A stretch of 64,000 nt of DNA from Roseburia sp. Lineage in GTDB: Bacteria > Bacillota > Clostridia > Lachnospirales > Lachnospiraceae. Positions within the stretch are counted from its first letter, which is position 1; each line of letters opens with the position of its first letter. Below are positions 50,931 to 59,947 of the stretch, piece after piece. Below the pieces are notes generated by a model that worked only from the letters and a program-made list of their open reading frames with translations, was not told where the DNA came from and did not search any database. The stretch covers positions 37,082 through 101,081 of the forward strand of contig DMYD01000013.1 in assembly GCA_003483745.1 (NCBI GenBank), written 5' to 3'. The position numbers and the translations under genes are program-made.

Positions 50931-52142
50931 TTACGCAAAACATTTTCTAATCTGTTCCGTGATCCCGCCGTCGATCCATCCCTTCTGCACCATACTTTCC
51001 AGTATCGCACATGCTGCCTCGTGCGTCATCCCGGATTTATACGGTCTGCTCTCCGTCAGTGCCTGATAGATATCAATGCACGCCATGATACGTTCCTGCC
51101 GGTTTAGCTCGTCGGCAGTTTTACCGAACGGATACCCGGTGCCATCGAGTTTTTCATGGTGGAGCGCCGCCCAATCGCGGATATCCTCCATTCCTTCCGC
51201 CTGTGATAAGATCAGATATGTGTATCCCGCATGATTTTTCATTTTGGAAAACTCTTCGTCCGTCAGGCGTCCCGGTTTTTCTAAGATATCATTTCCGATT
51301 GCAACTTTTCCGATATCGTGCAGTGCACCTGCCAGATACATTTTTAGCACCGTCTCCTCGTCATCACCGAGATATGTGGATAATCTGGCTGCATTTTCCG
51401 CAACACCAAGTGAATGACGGCTTGTAAATTCGGATTTATAGTCAATGATCTTTGCAAACAGATTGGCAAAATTTTTGCACATTTCACCGCTTAAATCCCG
51501 TTTTTTCCTTGGTATAATATTCCACAGCCGTTCTTCTAAATCTGCATCTCCAAGACTCAAAAAATGTTCTTGCACAAACACTTCCAAAAAAGCATCCACA
51601 CATGCATTATCAAATTTCGTCCCTTTATTTTTCAAAAGATAATCTTTTGCACGCTGCCAGACGGCATCATCAAATACCGGAGTACGGCAGAACGCATCTA
51701 AAATATCACACAGATGAATAATCCTTGCAAAAAGAGGAATCTCTTTCCATTTTTTTCCAAACGGCCCACTGCCATCGGCATTTTCATGGTGATATAAGAT
51801 CACATTTTTCACATCCGTCAGAAACGGGTACATTTTTAAATTTTCTTCCCCGTAAATGCAGTGGATGCCAAGCTGTTTTGACGTTATATTTTCAATATTA
51901 TTTTTTGTGAGGTCATTGTGAAATTCCTCGTGAATATACTGTGTCAGTGCATTGTCATGCAGCAGCGAACATGCCACAATATCCTGTAAGGCATCTCCTG
52001 TAATTCCCATTTTTTGTGCTGTGCATACGCTCATATATGCAACTCTTTTTCCATGTTTTGTCGCAACATGTGTCAGTTCCGCTTCGACACAGTCGAGTGC
52101 ATAAGAGCATGCACCAAGCAGACCAATGATGTCTAATTCCAT
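50931..52142 (-). CDS. Tandem HD-GYP domain protein
   Basis: A 403-residue protein with two HD-type domains. The N-terminal one is degenerate (HGKRVAYM, CSLLHDNAL, ILYHHENADGSGPFG, then IIHLCDILDAF), and the C-terminal one is canonical (SRHSLGVAENAARL, AGALHDIGKVAIG, LHHEKLDGTGYPFG, RIMACIDIYQALTESRPY). HD-GYP proteins hydrolyse cyclic di-GMP or related cyclic dinucleotides. No sensor or membrane domain is attached. It precedes an MFS gene. The first domain may be regulatory. Confidence 0.88.
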   Translation of the reverse strand: MELDIIGLLGACSYALDCVEAELTHVATKHGKRVAYMSVCTAQKMGITGDALQDIVACSLLHDNALTQYIHEEFHNDLTKNNIENITSKQLGIHCIYGEENLKMYPFLTDVKNVILYHHENADGSGPFGKKWKEIPLFARIIHLCDILDAFCRTPVFDDAVWQRAKDYLLKNKGTKFDNACVDAFLEVFVQEHFLSLGDADLEERLWNIIPRKKRDLSGEMCKNFANLFAKIIDYKSEFTSRHSLGVAENAARLSTYLGDDEETVLKMYLAGALHDIGKVAIGNDILEKPGRLTDEEFSKMKNHAGYTYLILSQAEGMEDIRDWAALHHEKLDGTGYPFGKTADELNRQERIMACIDIYQALTESRPYKSGMTHEAACAILESMVQKGWIDGGITEQIRKCFA

Positions 52143-52210
52143 TTTCCATTCACTTTCTTTTTTTATTTTTTATATCTTAGCACATCAAAATCACTTTTGA
52201 TACCGGAAAA

Positions 52211-52384
52211 TTATTTCTGCGGGTGAACGTCGCTTTTTTCCAACAGTTCGGTCACTTCGGTTTTTCCACCGTGCTCTGACAGCATAAACGGCTCATTTTC
52301 CAGATTTTCAATTTCAAACTTTTCTTTTTCGCAAAGCGGATGTGCCTCCGGCAGCACGACCATGTATTCATCCATTTTTGACAT
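52211..52384 (-). pseudogene. LysR regulator fragment
   Basis: A 57-residue open frame (start MSKMDEYMVVLPEAHPLCEK, later ENEPFMLSEHGGKTEV) corresponds to about one quarter of a LysR effector-binding domain: the strand before HPLA, and the F-hinge region. No DNA-binding domain or remaining effector domain is nearby. It begins one base after the stop of the DUF4317 gene. I read it as the remains of a deleted regulator gene. Confidence 0.65.
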
Positions 52385-52385
52385 A

Positions 52386-53003
52386 TCACTTTAGCAGCTT
52401 CTGCCACACACTCTCACTGTGACCGGCATCTTTCTCATACAAATTGATATACTCTCCCGCCGTGCTGTGATCCTTAAATGCCGGATACAAAAATCCACTC
52501 TCCGGCACGCCCGGCTCATACTCGCCCTCTAACGGACTGACCGCACAAATCAGATATTCGTACACTTCCTCTGAGCCCTCCTGCCATGCCTTATCGGTTC
52601 CTTTTACCGGGACATCGTATCTCCCGTGGAACAAAAAACACGCATACGGGTATCCCGGTTTATATTTCTCTCCAAGCAGCTCATAGAAAAGATCTGGGAA
52701 TGCATCGTCCTTCAGACCTGTCTCCTTGATTCCGTCAAATAACTGCCAGATACTCCCCGGCTTTCTTTTTTCGTCCGGAATCCTGTATTCTTTTATCTGT
52801 TCATTGGTTTTTGAGATCAGCACCGTCTTTGCAAGTTCTAAGTTTTTGGCTCTTTCGGATGCAGACAATTTTAAGAAATGCGTATTGAATGTTCCATCCA
52901 CATATCCCTCTTCGTCAAAATATGCGCCTGCGATCCGGTCTATGGATGCCCGCGCGGGCGTCATCCGTCTGGTGAGTTCTAGCATGTCGTCGCGATTGAT
53001 CAT
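52386..53003 (-). CDS. DUF4317 family protein, shortened
   Basis: A 205-residue DUF4317 protein: the start (ELTRRMTPARASIDRIAGAY), the helical middle and FLFHGRYDVPVKGTDK, YEYLICAVSPLEGEY and the PESGFLYPAFKDHSTAGE end all match the N-terminal half of family members, which are usually nearly twice as long. The function is unknown. The fragment of a LysR gene directly abuts the 3' end, so the gene may have been truncated by the same deletion. Confidence 0.72.
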   Translation of the reverse strand: MINRDDMLELTRRMTPARASIDRIAGAYFDEEGYVDGTFNTHFLKLSASERAKNLELAKTVLISKTNEQIKEYRIPDEKRKPGSIWQLFDGIKETGLKDDAFPDLFYELLGEKYKPGYPYACFLFHGRYDVPVKGTDKAWQEGSEEVYEYLICAVSPLEGEYEPGVPESGFLYPAFKDHSTAGEYINLYEKDAGHSESVWQKLLK

Positions 53004-53037
53004 TTTTGCCCTTTCATTTCCGTAATTTATTCCATTA

Positions 53038-53085
53038 AATTTACACTATTTTTACACTATTTTTCACTATTCTTTCACTATTTTT
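53038..53085. repeat. Short tandem repeat TTTTNCACTAT
   Basis: Four degenerate copies of an 11-bp unit (TTTACACTATT variants) lie between the NSS transporter and DUF4317 genes. The array is an A/T-rich spacer with no clear function. Confidence 0.75.
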
Positions 53086-53105
53086 CTCTTAATTGCTTTC
53101 CTGTT

Positions 53106-54461
53106 TTACACCAGTCCCTGAATCAGGATAAACAGGATCAGCAGCGGCAATATAAACTGGAAATACGGCTTTAACTTTTTCGAGATCTTAAGTCCCTCTC
53201 CCGTATTTGCCTCGTCGATATATTTGTCAAATCCCCAGCCCCACTTCGTTACGCTAAACAGCAGATAAATCAGTGAACCGATCGGAAGAAGCAGATTGCT
53301 GACGATAAAGTCCTCACTGTCAAGCACATCGCGGCCGCCTATCAGATGCAGGCTGCTCCATACGTTGTAACCCAATACACATGGAAGGCTTGCGACCAGG
53401 ATGAGCACTCCATTGATAAGTGCAGCTTTATTTCTGCTCCAGTGAAACATATCCATACAAAATGACATAATGTTTTCAAACACTGCCATGACCGTTGAAA
53501 AACTTGCAAAGGTCATGAAAAGGAAAAACAGACATCCCCAGATCCGTCCACCTGCCATATTGACAAACACATTTGGCAGTGTGATAAAGATCAGGCTCGG
53601 TCCGGCATCCACTTCCACTCCATAGCTGAAACACGCCGGAAAAATGATCAGTCCTGACATGATTGCAACAAAGGTATCAAGTCCACAGATCCGTGCGCCC
53701 TCACCGGCAAGTGAATGATCTTTGCCCATATAACTTCCGAAGATCTCCATTGCGGCAACGCCAAGACTCAGTGTGAAAAAAGCCTGATTCATTGCTGCCG
53801 TGATCACATTTTTAAGCCCTGTCTCTGCAATCGTGTCCAGATTCGGGACAAGATAAAACTTCACGCCTTCTGCTGCGCCCTGCAGTGTAATACTGTGCAC
53901 CGCAAGAACAACGATCAGAATCAGCAGCGCACTCATCATGATCTTGCTTATTTTTTCCAGTCCGTTCTGCAGTCCCCTGCTGCACACAAAAAATCCCAGT
54001 ATCACGGTAAGGATCATCCAAAATGCCATCTGTCCCGGATCTGCGAGCAGATTAGAAAATACTGCCGCAGCATTGTCCGCAGTCATGCCGGTCTGGAATT
54101 CGCCTTTTAAAAATTTAAAGAAATACGATACCATCCAGCCTGATACAGTCGTGTAATACATCATCAGCATATAGCAGCCAAACATTGCGATCCAGCCGTG
54201 AATATGCCACTTGCTGCCTTCTTTTTCGAGTGCTTTATAACCTAACACGGCGCTTTTTCTGCTGGCGCGCCCCACGGCAAGTTCCATGGTGAGCACCGGA
54301 AGTCCCATTGCTGTCAAAAAGATCAGGTAGAACAGGACGAAGATACCGCCGCCGTTTTGTCCAGCCACATAGGGGAATCGCCAGACGTTTCCGATTCCGA
54401 TGGCGCAGCCGGCGCTTACAAGCAGAAAGCCCAGGCGGGATTTGAAGGATTCTCTTTTCAT
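53106..54461 (-). CDS. Sodium:neurotransmitter symporter (NSS/SNF) family transporter
   Basis: A 451-residue transporter with about eleven to twelve helices. The first helix reads FLLVSAGCAIGIGNVWRFPY (the unwound Gly-containing substrate site), followed by VAGQNGGGIFVLFYL and the FSLGVAAMEIFGSYM segment. Bacterial NSS proteins import amino acids with sodium. It is followed by little regulatory sequence and lies 30 nt after an AGCS symporter gene, so the two form a sodium-linked amino-acid uptake pair. Confidence 0.9.
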   Translation of the reverse strand: MKRESFKSRLGFLLVSAGCAIGIGNVWRFPYVAGQNGGGIFVLFYLIFLTAMGLPVLTMELAVGRASRKSAVLGYKALEKEGSKWHIHGWIAMFGCYMLMMYYTTVSGWMVSYFFKFLKGEFQTGMTADNAAAVFSNLLADPGQMAFWMILTVILGFFVCSRGLQNGLEKISKIMMSALLILIVVLAVHSITLQGAAEGVKFYLVPNLDTIAETGLKNVITAAMNQAFFTLSLGVAAMEIFGSYMGKDHSLAGEGARICGLDTFVAIMSGLIIFPACFSYGVEVDAGPSLIFITLPNVFVNMAGGRIWGCLFFLFMTFASFSTVMAVFENIMSFCMDMFHWSRNKAALINGVLILVASLPCVLGYNVWSSLHLIGGRDVLDSEDFIVSNLLLPIGSLIYLLFSVTKWGWGFDKYIDEANTGEGLKISKKLKPYFQFILPLLILFILIQGLV

Positions 54462-54491
54462 TTTTATTTTGCTCCGTTTCTATTTTATTTT

Positions 54492-55892
54492 TTACTTGGT
54501 GGATTCAAATTCTTTCAAGGCGGTAAGTGCCTGACCACCAAGCAGATACAATATTCCGGTGTTGAAGATAGTCATCAGACCGATTCCGACGTCGCCGAGA
54601 TCCCAAACGAAAGTATAGGCAGCAATTCCGCCGATGAACAGCATAACCAGTGCAAGGATCTTGTACAGGGTCTGAAAGATCCATTTATCTCCAAACAAGT
54701 AGGCGACGTTGCTTCTGGCATAGAAGAGGATGCCTAAAAATGTGGAAAAGCTGAATAAAAACAAGGTCACTGCAATGAATATGACGCCAAATTCACCCAG
54801 GTGATAGCGCATTGCGGACTGGAGAAGATCCATGCCTTCTTTTCCTGCTACAATGTTTTCCGGTGCGGTGAGCATGATCATAGCAGTGCAGCTGCAGATC
54901 ACAATGGTGTCGACAAATACGCCAAGTGCCTGTGTCAGTCCGGCACTGACCGGAGTCTCACATTCGGCTGCTGCGGCAGCGCATGGAGCGGAACCGGAAC
55001 CGGCTTCGTTTGAAAACAGTCCGCGCTTGATGCCGTTCATAAGGACAGCGCCGAAGCCGCCGGAAACTGCCTGTCTTAGTCCAAACGCCTCCTCAAAAAT
55101 CCGACCAAAAACCGCCGGGATGCTTCCAATATTTTTCAGGATAATAAATATCGTGATCGCAAAATAGCAGACCGCCATAACCGGTACGACCACGTCAAGC
55201 ACTTTTACCGTCGCATTTTTCCGAAGGACGATCACCGCCGCGATCGCAACCAGTACGATCGTTGTGTAGAGTGGCGGGATGCCAAATGCATTTTCAAAGG
55301 AAGATACCACGGAATTGCTGATGACCTGGCTGATGCCGCACCAGCAGATCAGTCCTGAAATTGCAAAAAGTACCGCGATCAGCACATGCTTTTTCTTCTT
55401 TTTCAATTTTTCTTCACAGAAATGATGGATATAATATGCGGGACCTCCGCGATATCCGCCATACAAAGGATCTTTTTCCTTGTGTAACTGTGCGAGCGTC
55501 CCCTCCACAAATGCGGTCGAGGAACCAATCAGCGCAGTCACCCACATCCAGAACACAGCACCGGCACCGCCTGCCGAGATTGCCGCCACAACGCCTACCA
55601 GATTTCCCATGCCGACTCTGGTAGCCGTCGAGACGATCAGCGTCTGAAATGTGGAAAGACTGTCCTTAGTTTCTTTTTTTGCCATAAGTGCTTTTATCAT
55701 ATCCGGGAAAAGCCTGACCGGCAAAAATCTTGTGCGGACCGTAAAATAGATTCCTGTCGGAATCAGAAGAATTACAAGTAAAGAAATCCCTATGCTGCTT
55801 TCCTGCGGCAAAGGGATCGTAATCAGATCCCCCCATAAAAATGCGTAGATCTTTTCAATGACCGAGACTATCATAGTATATACCTTTTCCAT
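54492..55892 (-). CDS. Alanine/glycine:cation symporter (AGCS) family
   Basis: A 466-residue membrane protein with family signatures TRVGMGNLVGVVAAISAGGA, GGYRGGPAYYI, KRGLFSNEAGSGSAPCAAAA (helix with the conserved N-E-A-G-x-G-S) and GGQALTALKEFE. AGCS proteins carry alanine or glycine with sodium or protons. A promoter-like TTGCAT-N18-TATGAT lies about 30 bp upstream. No glycine riboswitch is visible. Confidence 0.93.
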   Translation of the reverse strand: MEKVYTMIVSVIEKIYAFLWGDLITIPLPQESSIGISLLVILLIPTGIYFTVRTRFLPVRLFPDMIKALMAKKETKDSLSTFQTLIVSTATRVGMGNLVGVVAAISAGGAGAVFWMWVTALIGSSTAFVEGTLAQLHKEKDPLYGGYRGGPAYYIHHFCEEKLKKKKKHVLIAVLFAISGLICWCGISQVISNSVVSSFENAFGIPPLYTTIVLVAIAAVIVLRKNATVKVLDVVVPVMAVCYFAITIFIILKNIGSIPAVFGRIFEEAFGLRQAVSGGFGAVLMNGIKRGLFSNEAGSGSAPCAAAAAECETPVSAGLTQALGVFVDTIVICSCTAMIMLTAPENIVAGKEGMDLLQSAMRYHLGEFGVIFIAVTLFLFSFSTFLGILFYARSNVAYLFGDKWIFQTLYKILALVMLFIGGIAAYTFVWDLGDVGIGLMTIFNTGILYLLGGQALTALKEFESTK

Positions 55893-55982
55893 CCTTAGTT
55901 TGTACTTTCTCTATCATACTATAGATTGTCTCTTTCATGCAATAAACAGGTGATAATTTAATGTAATATAGTTGAAGTATTT

Positions 55983-57704
55983 TTATTCTGTTACATTTTC
56001 AGTTTCCGAAACTTTAAATTTCTGGATCATTCCCTGCAGACTCTCTGCCTCACTGCTCATCTCCTGACTGGCAGCCGCACACTCCTCAGATGTTGCAGAA
56101 TTTGTCTGCACAACGTCATTGATCTGCTCAATTCCCTCATTGATCTGCTGGATTTCTGTTGTCTGTGTCTCTAATGTATCCGCAATATGTGTAACTTCTT
56201 CCGTAATCTGCTTAGAGTTCTCTGCTACCTCCTCCAGCTGTGCCGCAGTCTCTTCCGCAATTATCATACCTTTTTCTACCGCATTCACAGATGTTTCGAT
56301 CAGTGATGCTGATTCTTTTGCCGCCTGGGCACTCTGTTCAGCTAATAAATTTACCTGATTCGCTACAACTGCAAATCCTTTTCCTGCCTCTCCGGCCCTT
56401 GCCGCTTCAATAGAAGCATTCAACGCCAGCAGATTTGTCTGGGAAGCAATTTCATTAATTGTTGCAATAATCTTATCAATCTCTTTTGATGCCTCATTAA
56501 TCTCATGCATAGAAGCAACCATTTCATGCATCTTACCATTGCTGTCTGAAATGGCATTTCCAAGTTCATCCACTCTTCCACTGATTGCTTTTGCAGATTG
56601 TGAATTTTTTTCTACCTGTTCAGAAACTCCGGCAACTGTAGCCGTCAGTTCTTCTACAACCGCTGCCTGATTCGTAGCTCCATCTGCAAGATCATTGGAA
56701 CTTGATGCCACCTGGTCTGCTGCACTTGAAACCTCACTCGAAACATTTTTAATTCCTTTGATCGTTTCTGCCATACTCTTCTCAAATGACATGAAAGAAT
56801 TTAAAATACCGACAAAATCTCCCTTCCACTCTACTTCCGGCTGAACATCAAAATTTCCTTCTGAAAACAGTTTCATTGCACGATCAATATCATCTACATA
56901 AGTTCCCAAAATACGAATTGATTTGCGCATACTGTGCGCCAGTCTTCCAATCTCATCTTCCGAATGATATTCCAGCGCACTGTGTAAATTTCCTTCTGTC
57001 AGTTCCCTTGCAACGTCTTCCACTGCACGTAATGGATTCAGAATTGTTTCAAGTACCTTTTTACTTGTTACCTTAGTCAGTGTCAATGCACAAACCAGAC
57101 AGATAATAATACACACAATTCCTGCAACAGCAAAAATAATTGTAGTTCTTGCAGACTGCTCACTTACTTCATCTGTGATCTCATCTAATCTTATGGCAAT
57201 TTCCACAAGTTTATTTAATGCAGGTGTACAACTATTAAAAATTTCATCAATCGCTTTCTCTTTTTCGCCATTTTTAATTTCTTCTATAATCGAATAACCA
57301 ATGTTTCCCCAATCAGAAAGAGCAGATGCATACTCATTATATTCCTCATCCGGTAATACTTTGGTTTTCTTTAATATTTCCAGCTGCGAATCCACTTCTG
57401 CAAGCAGCTTTTTTACATTCTGCTCATAACTGTCATAAGCAGATGTATCATTATTTAATGCCATTTCCCTGATATTTCTCGCTGACGCATTCACATTGAT
57501 CCTGCAGATTTTTACCGCCTGATCCGCAGCATTGACATCATCTATATAATGTAACATATTAGCAAATAACACACCTATGACCACGATAGAAAACAGCCCC
57601 GAAATCAACATCATAATAATGACTTTTCTGTAGCCATAGTTTATCCTTTCCTTCAAACGCATATTTTCCAATTTGTCTTTCATTGTACTCTTTTGTGACA
57701 ACAT
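55983..57704 (-). CDS. Methyl-accepting chemotaxis protein, four-helix-bundle sensor
   Basis: A 573-residue chemoreceptor. A transmembrane helix (about 30-52), a 4HB_MCP-type extracellular helical sensor (about 55-190), a second helix (about 193-215), HAMP and the signalling tip IDKIIATINEIASQTNLLAL, NASIEAARAGEAGKGFAVVA. The ligand is unknown. ATG at 57704 follows AAAGGAAATAAC. It has its own sigma-A promoter. No C-terminal pentapeptide was seen (ends ETENVTE). Confidence 0.93.
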   Translation of the reverse strand: MLSQKSTMKDKLENMRLKERINYGYRKVIIMMLISGLFSIVVIGVLFANMLHYIDDVNAADQAVKICRINVNASARNIREMALNNDTSAYDSYEQNVKKLLAEVDSQLEILKKTKVLPDEEYNEYASALSDWGNIGYSIIEEIKNGEKEKAIDEIFNSCTPALNKLVEIAIRLDEITDEVSEQSARTTIIFAVAGIVCIIICLVCALTLTKVTSKKVLETILNPLRAVEDVARELTEGNLHSALEYHSEDEIGRLAHSMRKSIRILGTYVDDIDRAMKLFSEGNFDVQPEVEWKGDFVGILNSFMSFEKSMAETIKGIKNVSSEVSSAADQVASSSNDLADGATNQAAVVEELTATVAGVSEQVEKNSQSAKAISGRVDELGNAISDSNGKMHEMVASMHEINEASKEIDKIIATINEIASQTNLLALNASIEAARAGEAGKGFAVVANQVNLLAEQSAQAAKESASLIETSVNAVEKGMIIAEETAAQLEEVAENSKQITEEVTHIADTLETQTTEIQQINEGIEQINDVVQTNSATSEECAAASQEMSSEAESLQGMIQKFKVSETENVTE

Positions 57705-57748
57705 AGATTGTTATTTCCTTTCTCTTTGAATTTTTGAATTTTTACTCT

Positions 57749-57777
57749 TATATACCAAAATCCATTTTCAAAGTCAA
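57749..57777 (-). promoter_or_regulatory. Sigma-A promoter of the 4HB chemoreceptor gene
   Basis: On the minus strand TTGACT (57772-57777), 17 bp, TATATA (57749-57754). The AT-rich leader is short. No sigma-28 pattern is present here, unlike the flagellar units. Confidence 0.75.
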
Positions 57778-57859
57778 TACGGTTTCGGTTCAATTTTTCA
57801 CATTCTATTTTTCGCATAATATTCAGCACACCACACGCGAAAAATTCAGCACTTTTACC

Positions 57860-57911
57860 AAAAAAAAAAGGAAGCCACCACTCCCCGGCTCCCGGTTTGT
57901 GATGGTTTCCT
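57860..57911 (-). terminator. Terminator of the opp operon
   Basis: On the minus strand GGAAACCATCAC pairs with GTGGTGGCTTCC (one mismatch), enclosing CCGGGAGCCGG, and is followed by a run of ten T. It is just after the oppF stop at 57918. Confidence 0.88.
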
Positions 57912-57917
57912 GCTATA

Positions 57918-58853
57918 TTATTCTGTCCATTTCTTAAATTCTTCATCCGTACATTTCACATAATGTGTCCCGGACACCAGATGATCCGTTCCCTTATTGT
58001 AATCAATGCCGGAAGTCTTGTAATCGTAGCTCATTGCCACACGATTTTTTTCCACGACCGGATTCGGTGCAGGTATCGCAGAAAGAAGGCTCTTCGTATA
58101 TGGGTGAATTGGATTCTCAAAGATTTCTTCCGTTGTTCCGGTCTCTAAGAGATGTCCCAGATGGAGTACCCCGATGCGATCCGAAATATATTTAACCATG
58201 GAAAGATCATGTGCAATAAACAGATACGCGGTTCCTGTCTCCTGCTGGATATCCTTCATCAGGTTTACAACCTGTGCCTGAATGGAAACATCCAGCGCCG
58301 AGATACACTCATCTGCAATGATCAGTTTCGGGTTCATGATCAGCGCTCTCGCAATTCCGACACGCTGTCTTTGTCCTCCGGAAAACTGATGCGGATAACG
58401 GCCCGCATGTTCCGGCGCAAGTCCAACTTTTGCCAGGATGTTTTTGATCTTTTCCTCACGCTCTGCGCGTGTCTTGTACATGTGATGGATATCTAAACCC
58501 TCGCCGATGATATCTCGCACCTTTTTTCTTGGATTTAAAGATGCCATCGGATCCTGGAAGATCATCTGCATCTGCGTGCGCAGCGCCCGGCTGTTTGCCT
58601 TATTGATCTTGCCGCTGATGTCCATTCCGTTAAAATTGATCTCCCCGGCAGTCGGATCATATAGTCTTATGATACTTCTTCCGATCGTTGATTTTCCGGA
58701 ACCGGATTCCCCTACCAGACCATATGTCTCACCCGGATAGATCTGGAAACTTACGTTTTCTACCGCATGCACGGTATATGTATTACTTACCCTAAAATAT
58801 TGTTTCAAGCCTTTCACGGTAAGAAGAGGCTTACTGTTTTCATTCACCGTCAT
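57918..58853 (-). CDS. oppF: Oligopeptide ABC transporter ATPase
   Basis: A 311-residue ATPase: GLVGESGSGKSTIGRSIIRL (Walker A), HQFSGGQRQRVGIARALIMN (signature), LIIADECISALDVSIQAQVV (Walker B) and the HDLSMVKYI switch. The oligopeptide extension (TGTTEEIFENPIHPYTKSLL) is present. ATG overlaps the oppD stop by 14 nt (58840-58853), a coupled start. Confidence 0.93.
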   Translation of the reverse strand: MTVNENSKPLLTVKGLKQYFRVSNTYTVHAVENVSFQIYPGETYGLVGESGSGKSTIGRSIIRLYDPTAGEINFNGMDISGKINKANSRALRTQMQMIFQDPMASLNPRKKVRDIIGEGLDIHHMYKTRAEREEKIKNILAKVGLAPEHAGRYPHQFSGGQRQRVGIARALIMNPKLIIADECISALDVSIQAQVVNLMKDIQQETGTAYLFIAHDLSMVKYISDRIGVLHLGHLLETGTTEEIFENPIHPYTKSLLSAIPAPNPVVEKNRVAMSYDYKTSGIDYNKGTDHLVSGTHYVKCTDEEFKKWTE

Positions 58854-59931
58854 CGATCTTAGCCTCCTTCTTCATTCGCGCAATACGCTCTTTTAATTCA
58901 AGCGGCATCTCTGCCTTCGGTGCCCGCGGATCTAACAGCCAGGTTGCCGCATAATGCGTATCTGTGATCTGGAACATTGGCGGGTCTGCCTTGTCGTCGA
59001 TCTCAAGTGCAAACTGGTTACGCGGTGCAAACGCATCGCCCGGTTTCTCATTTAACAGGTTTGGCGGCGAACCAGGGATCGTGTAAAGCCTCTCGTCCGC
59101 GGTATCAAGATCAGGCATTGCGGAGAGCAGTCCCCATGTATACGGATGCTTCGGATCATAGAATATCTCATTGATCGTACCTTTCTCGACGATTTTTCCG
59201 GCATACATGACATTGACGTAATCTGCCACTTTGGCAACTACACCAAGATCATGTGTGATGTAAATAACGGAAATGCCTCTCTCTTTCTGTACCCTGCGGA
59301 TCAGCTCGATGATCTTTGCCTGAATCGTAACATCCAGTGCAGTCGTTGGCTCATCACAGATCAGAAGATCCGGGTTACAGGCAAGCGCGATGGCAATGAC
59401 CACACGCTGTCTCATACCACCGGAGAGCTGATGCGGATAGTTTTTCATACGTTTTTCCGCATCCTCGATGCCAACCTCTTTTAAAAGTTCTACTGCCTTA
59501 TCCCAGGCTTCTTTCTTCGGTGTCTTAAAATGCCAGATCATACCTTCCATGATCTGTTTTCCGATTGTCATGGTCGGATCAAGACTTGTCATCGGATCCT
59601 GGAATACCATGGCAATTCTTTTTCCATTGATATGGCGTCTGATCCACTTTTTATCTTTTGTTAAAATGTCTACCGTCTGCGGCGTTCCATCCGCATGATG
59701 ATAGGAAAATTCTATGGTACCGCCTGTTACTTTCGCATTGGATGCCAAAATACCCATGGCAGCTTTCATTGTTACGGATTTACCGGAGCCGGACTCACCA
59801 ACGATCGCAACTGTCTCGCCCTTCATCAGGTCAATATTGACTCCACGGATAGCGTGCACGCTTCCTGCAGTCGTCTGAAACGTAATATCCAGGTCCCGTA
59901 TTTTTAAAATCTGTTCTTTTGTCTCTGACAT
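58840..59931 (-). CDS. oppD: Oligopeptide ABC transporter ATPase
   Basis: A 363-residue ATPase: AIVGESGSGKSVTMKAAMGI, YPHQLSGGMRQRVVIAIALA, DLLICDEPTTALDVTIQAKI, THDLGVVAKVADYVNVMYAG, and the opp-type C-terminal DPKHPYTWGLLSAMPDLDTA. The C-terminus lacks the usual Cys-rich iron-sulfur-like motif; it reads GDAFAPRNQFALEI. It heterodimerises with OppF. Confidence 0.93.
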   Translation of the reverse strand: MSETKEQILKIRDLDITFQTTAGSVHAIRGVNIDLMKGETVAIVGESGSGKSVTMKAAMGILASNAKVTGGTIEFSYHHADGTPQTVDILTKDKKWIRRHINGKRIAMVFQDPMTSLDPTMTIGKQIMEGMIWHFKTPKKEAWDKAVELLKEVGIEDAEKRMKNYPHQLSGGMRQRVVIAIALACNPDLLICDEPTTALDVTIQAKIIELIRRVQKERGISVIYITHDLGVVAKVADYVNVMYAGKIVEKGTINEIFYDPKHPYTWGLLSAMPDLDTADERLYTIPGSPPNLLNEKPGDAFAPRNQFALEIDDKADPPMFQITDTHYAATWLLDPRAPKAEMPLELKERIARMKKEAKIDDGE

Positions 59932-59947
59932 ATACGAATCCCCTTTC

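Noticed and set aside
55893..55982. Glycine riboswitch before the AGCS symporter
   Set aside because: The gap is only 90 bp and has no aptamer-like conserved sequence; a simple promoter is enough.
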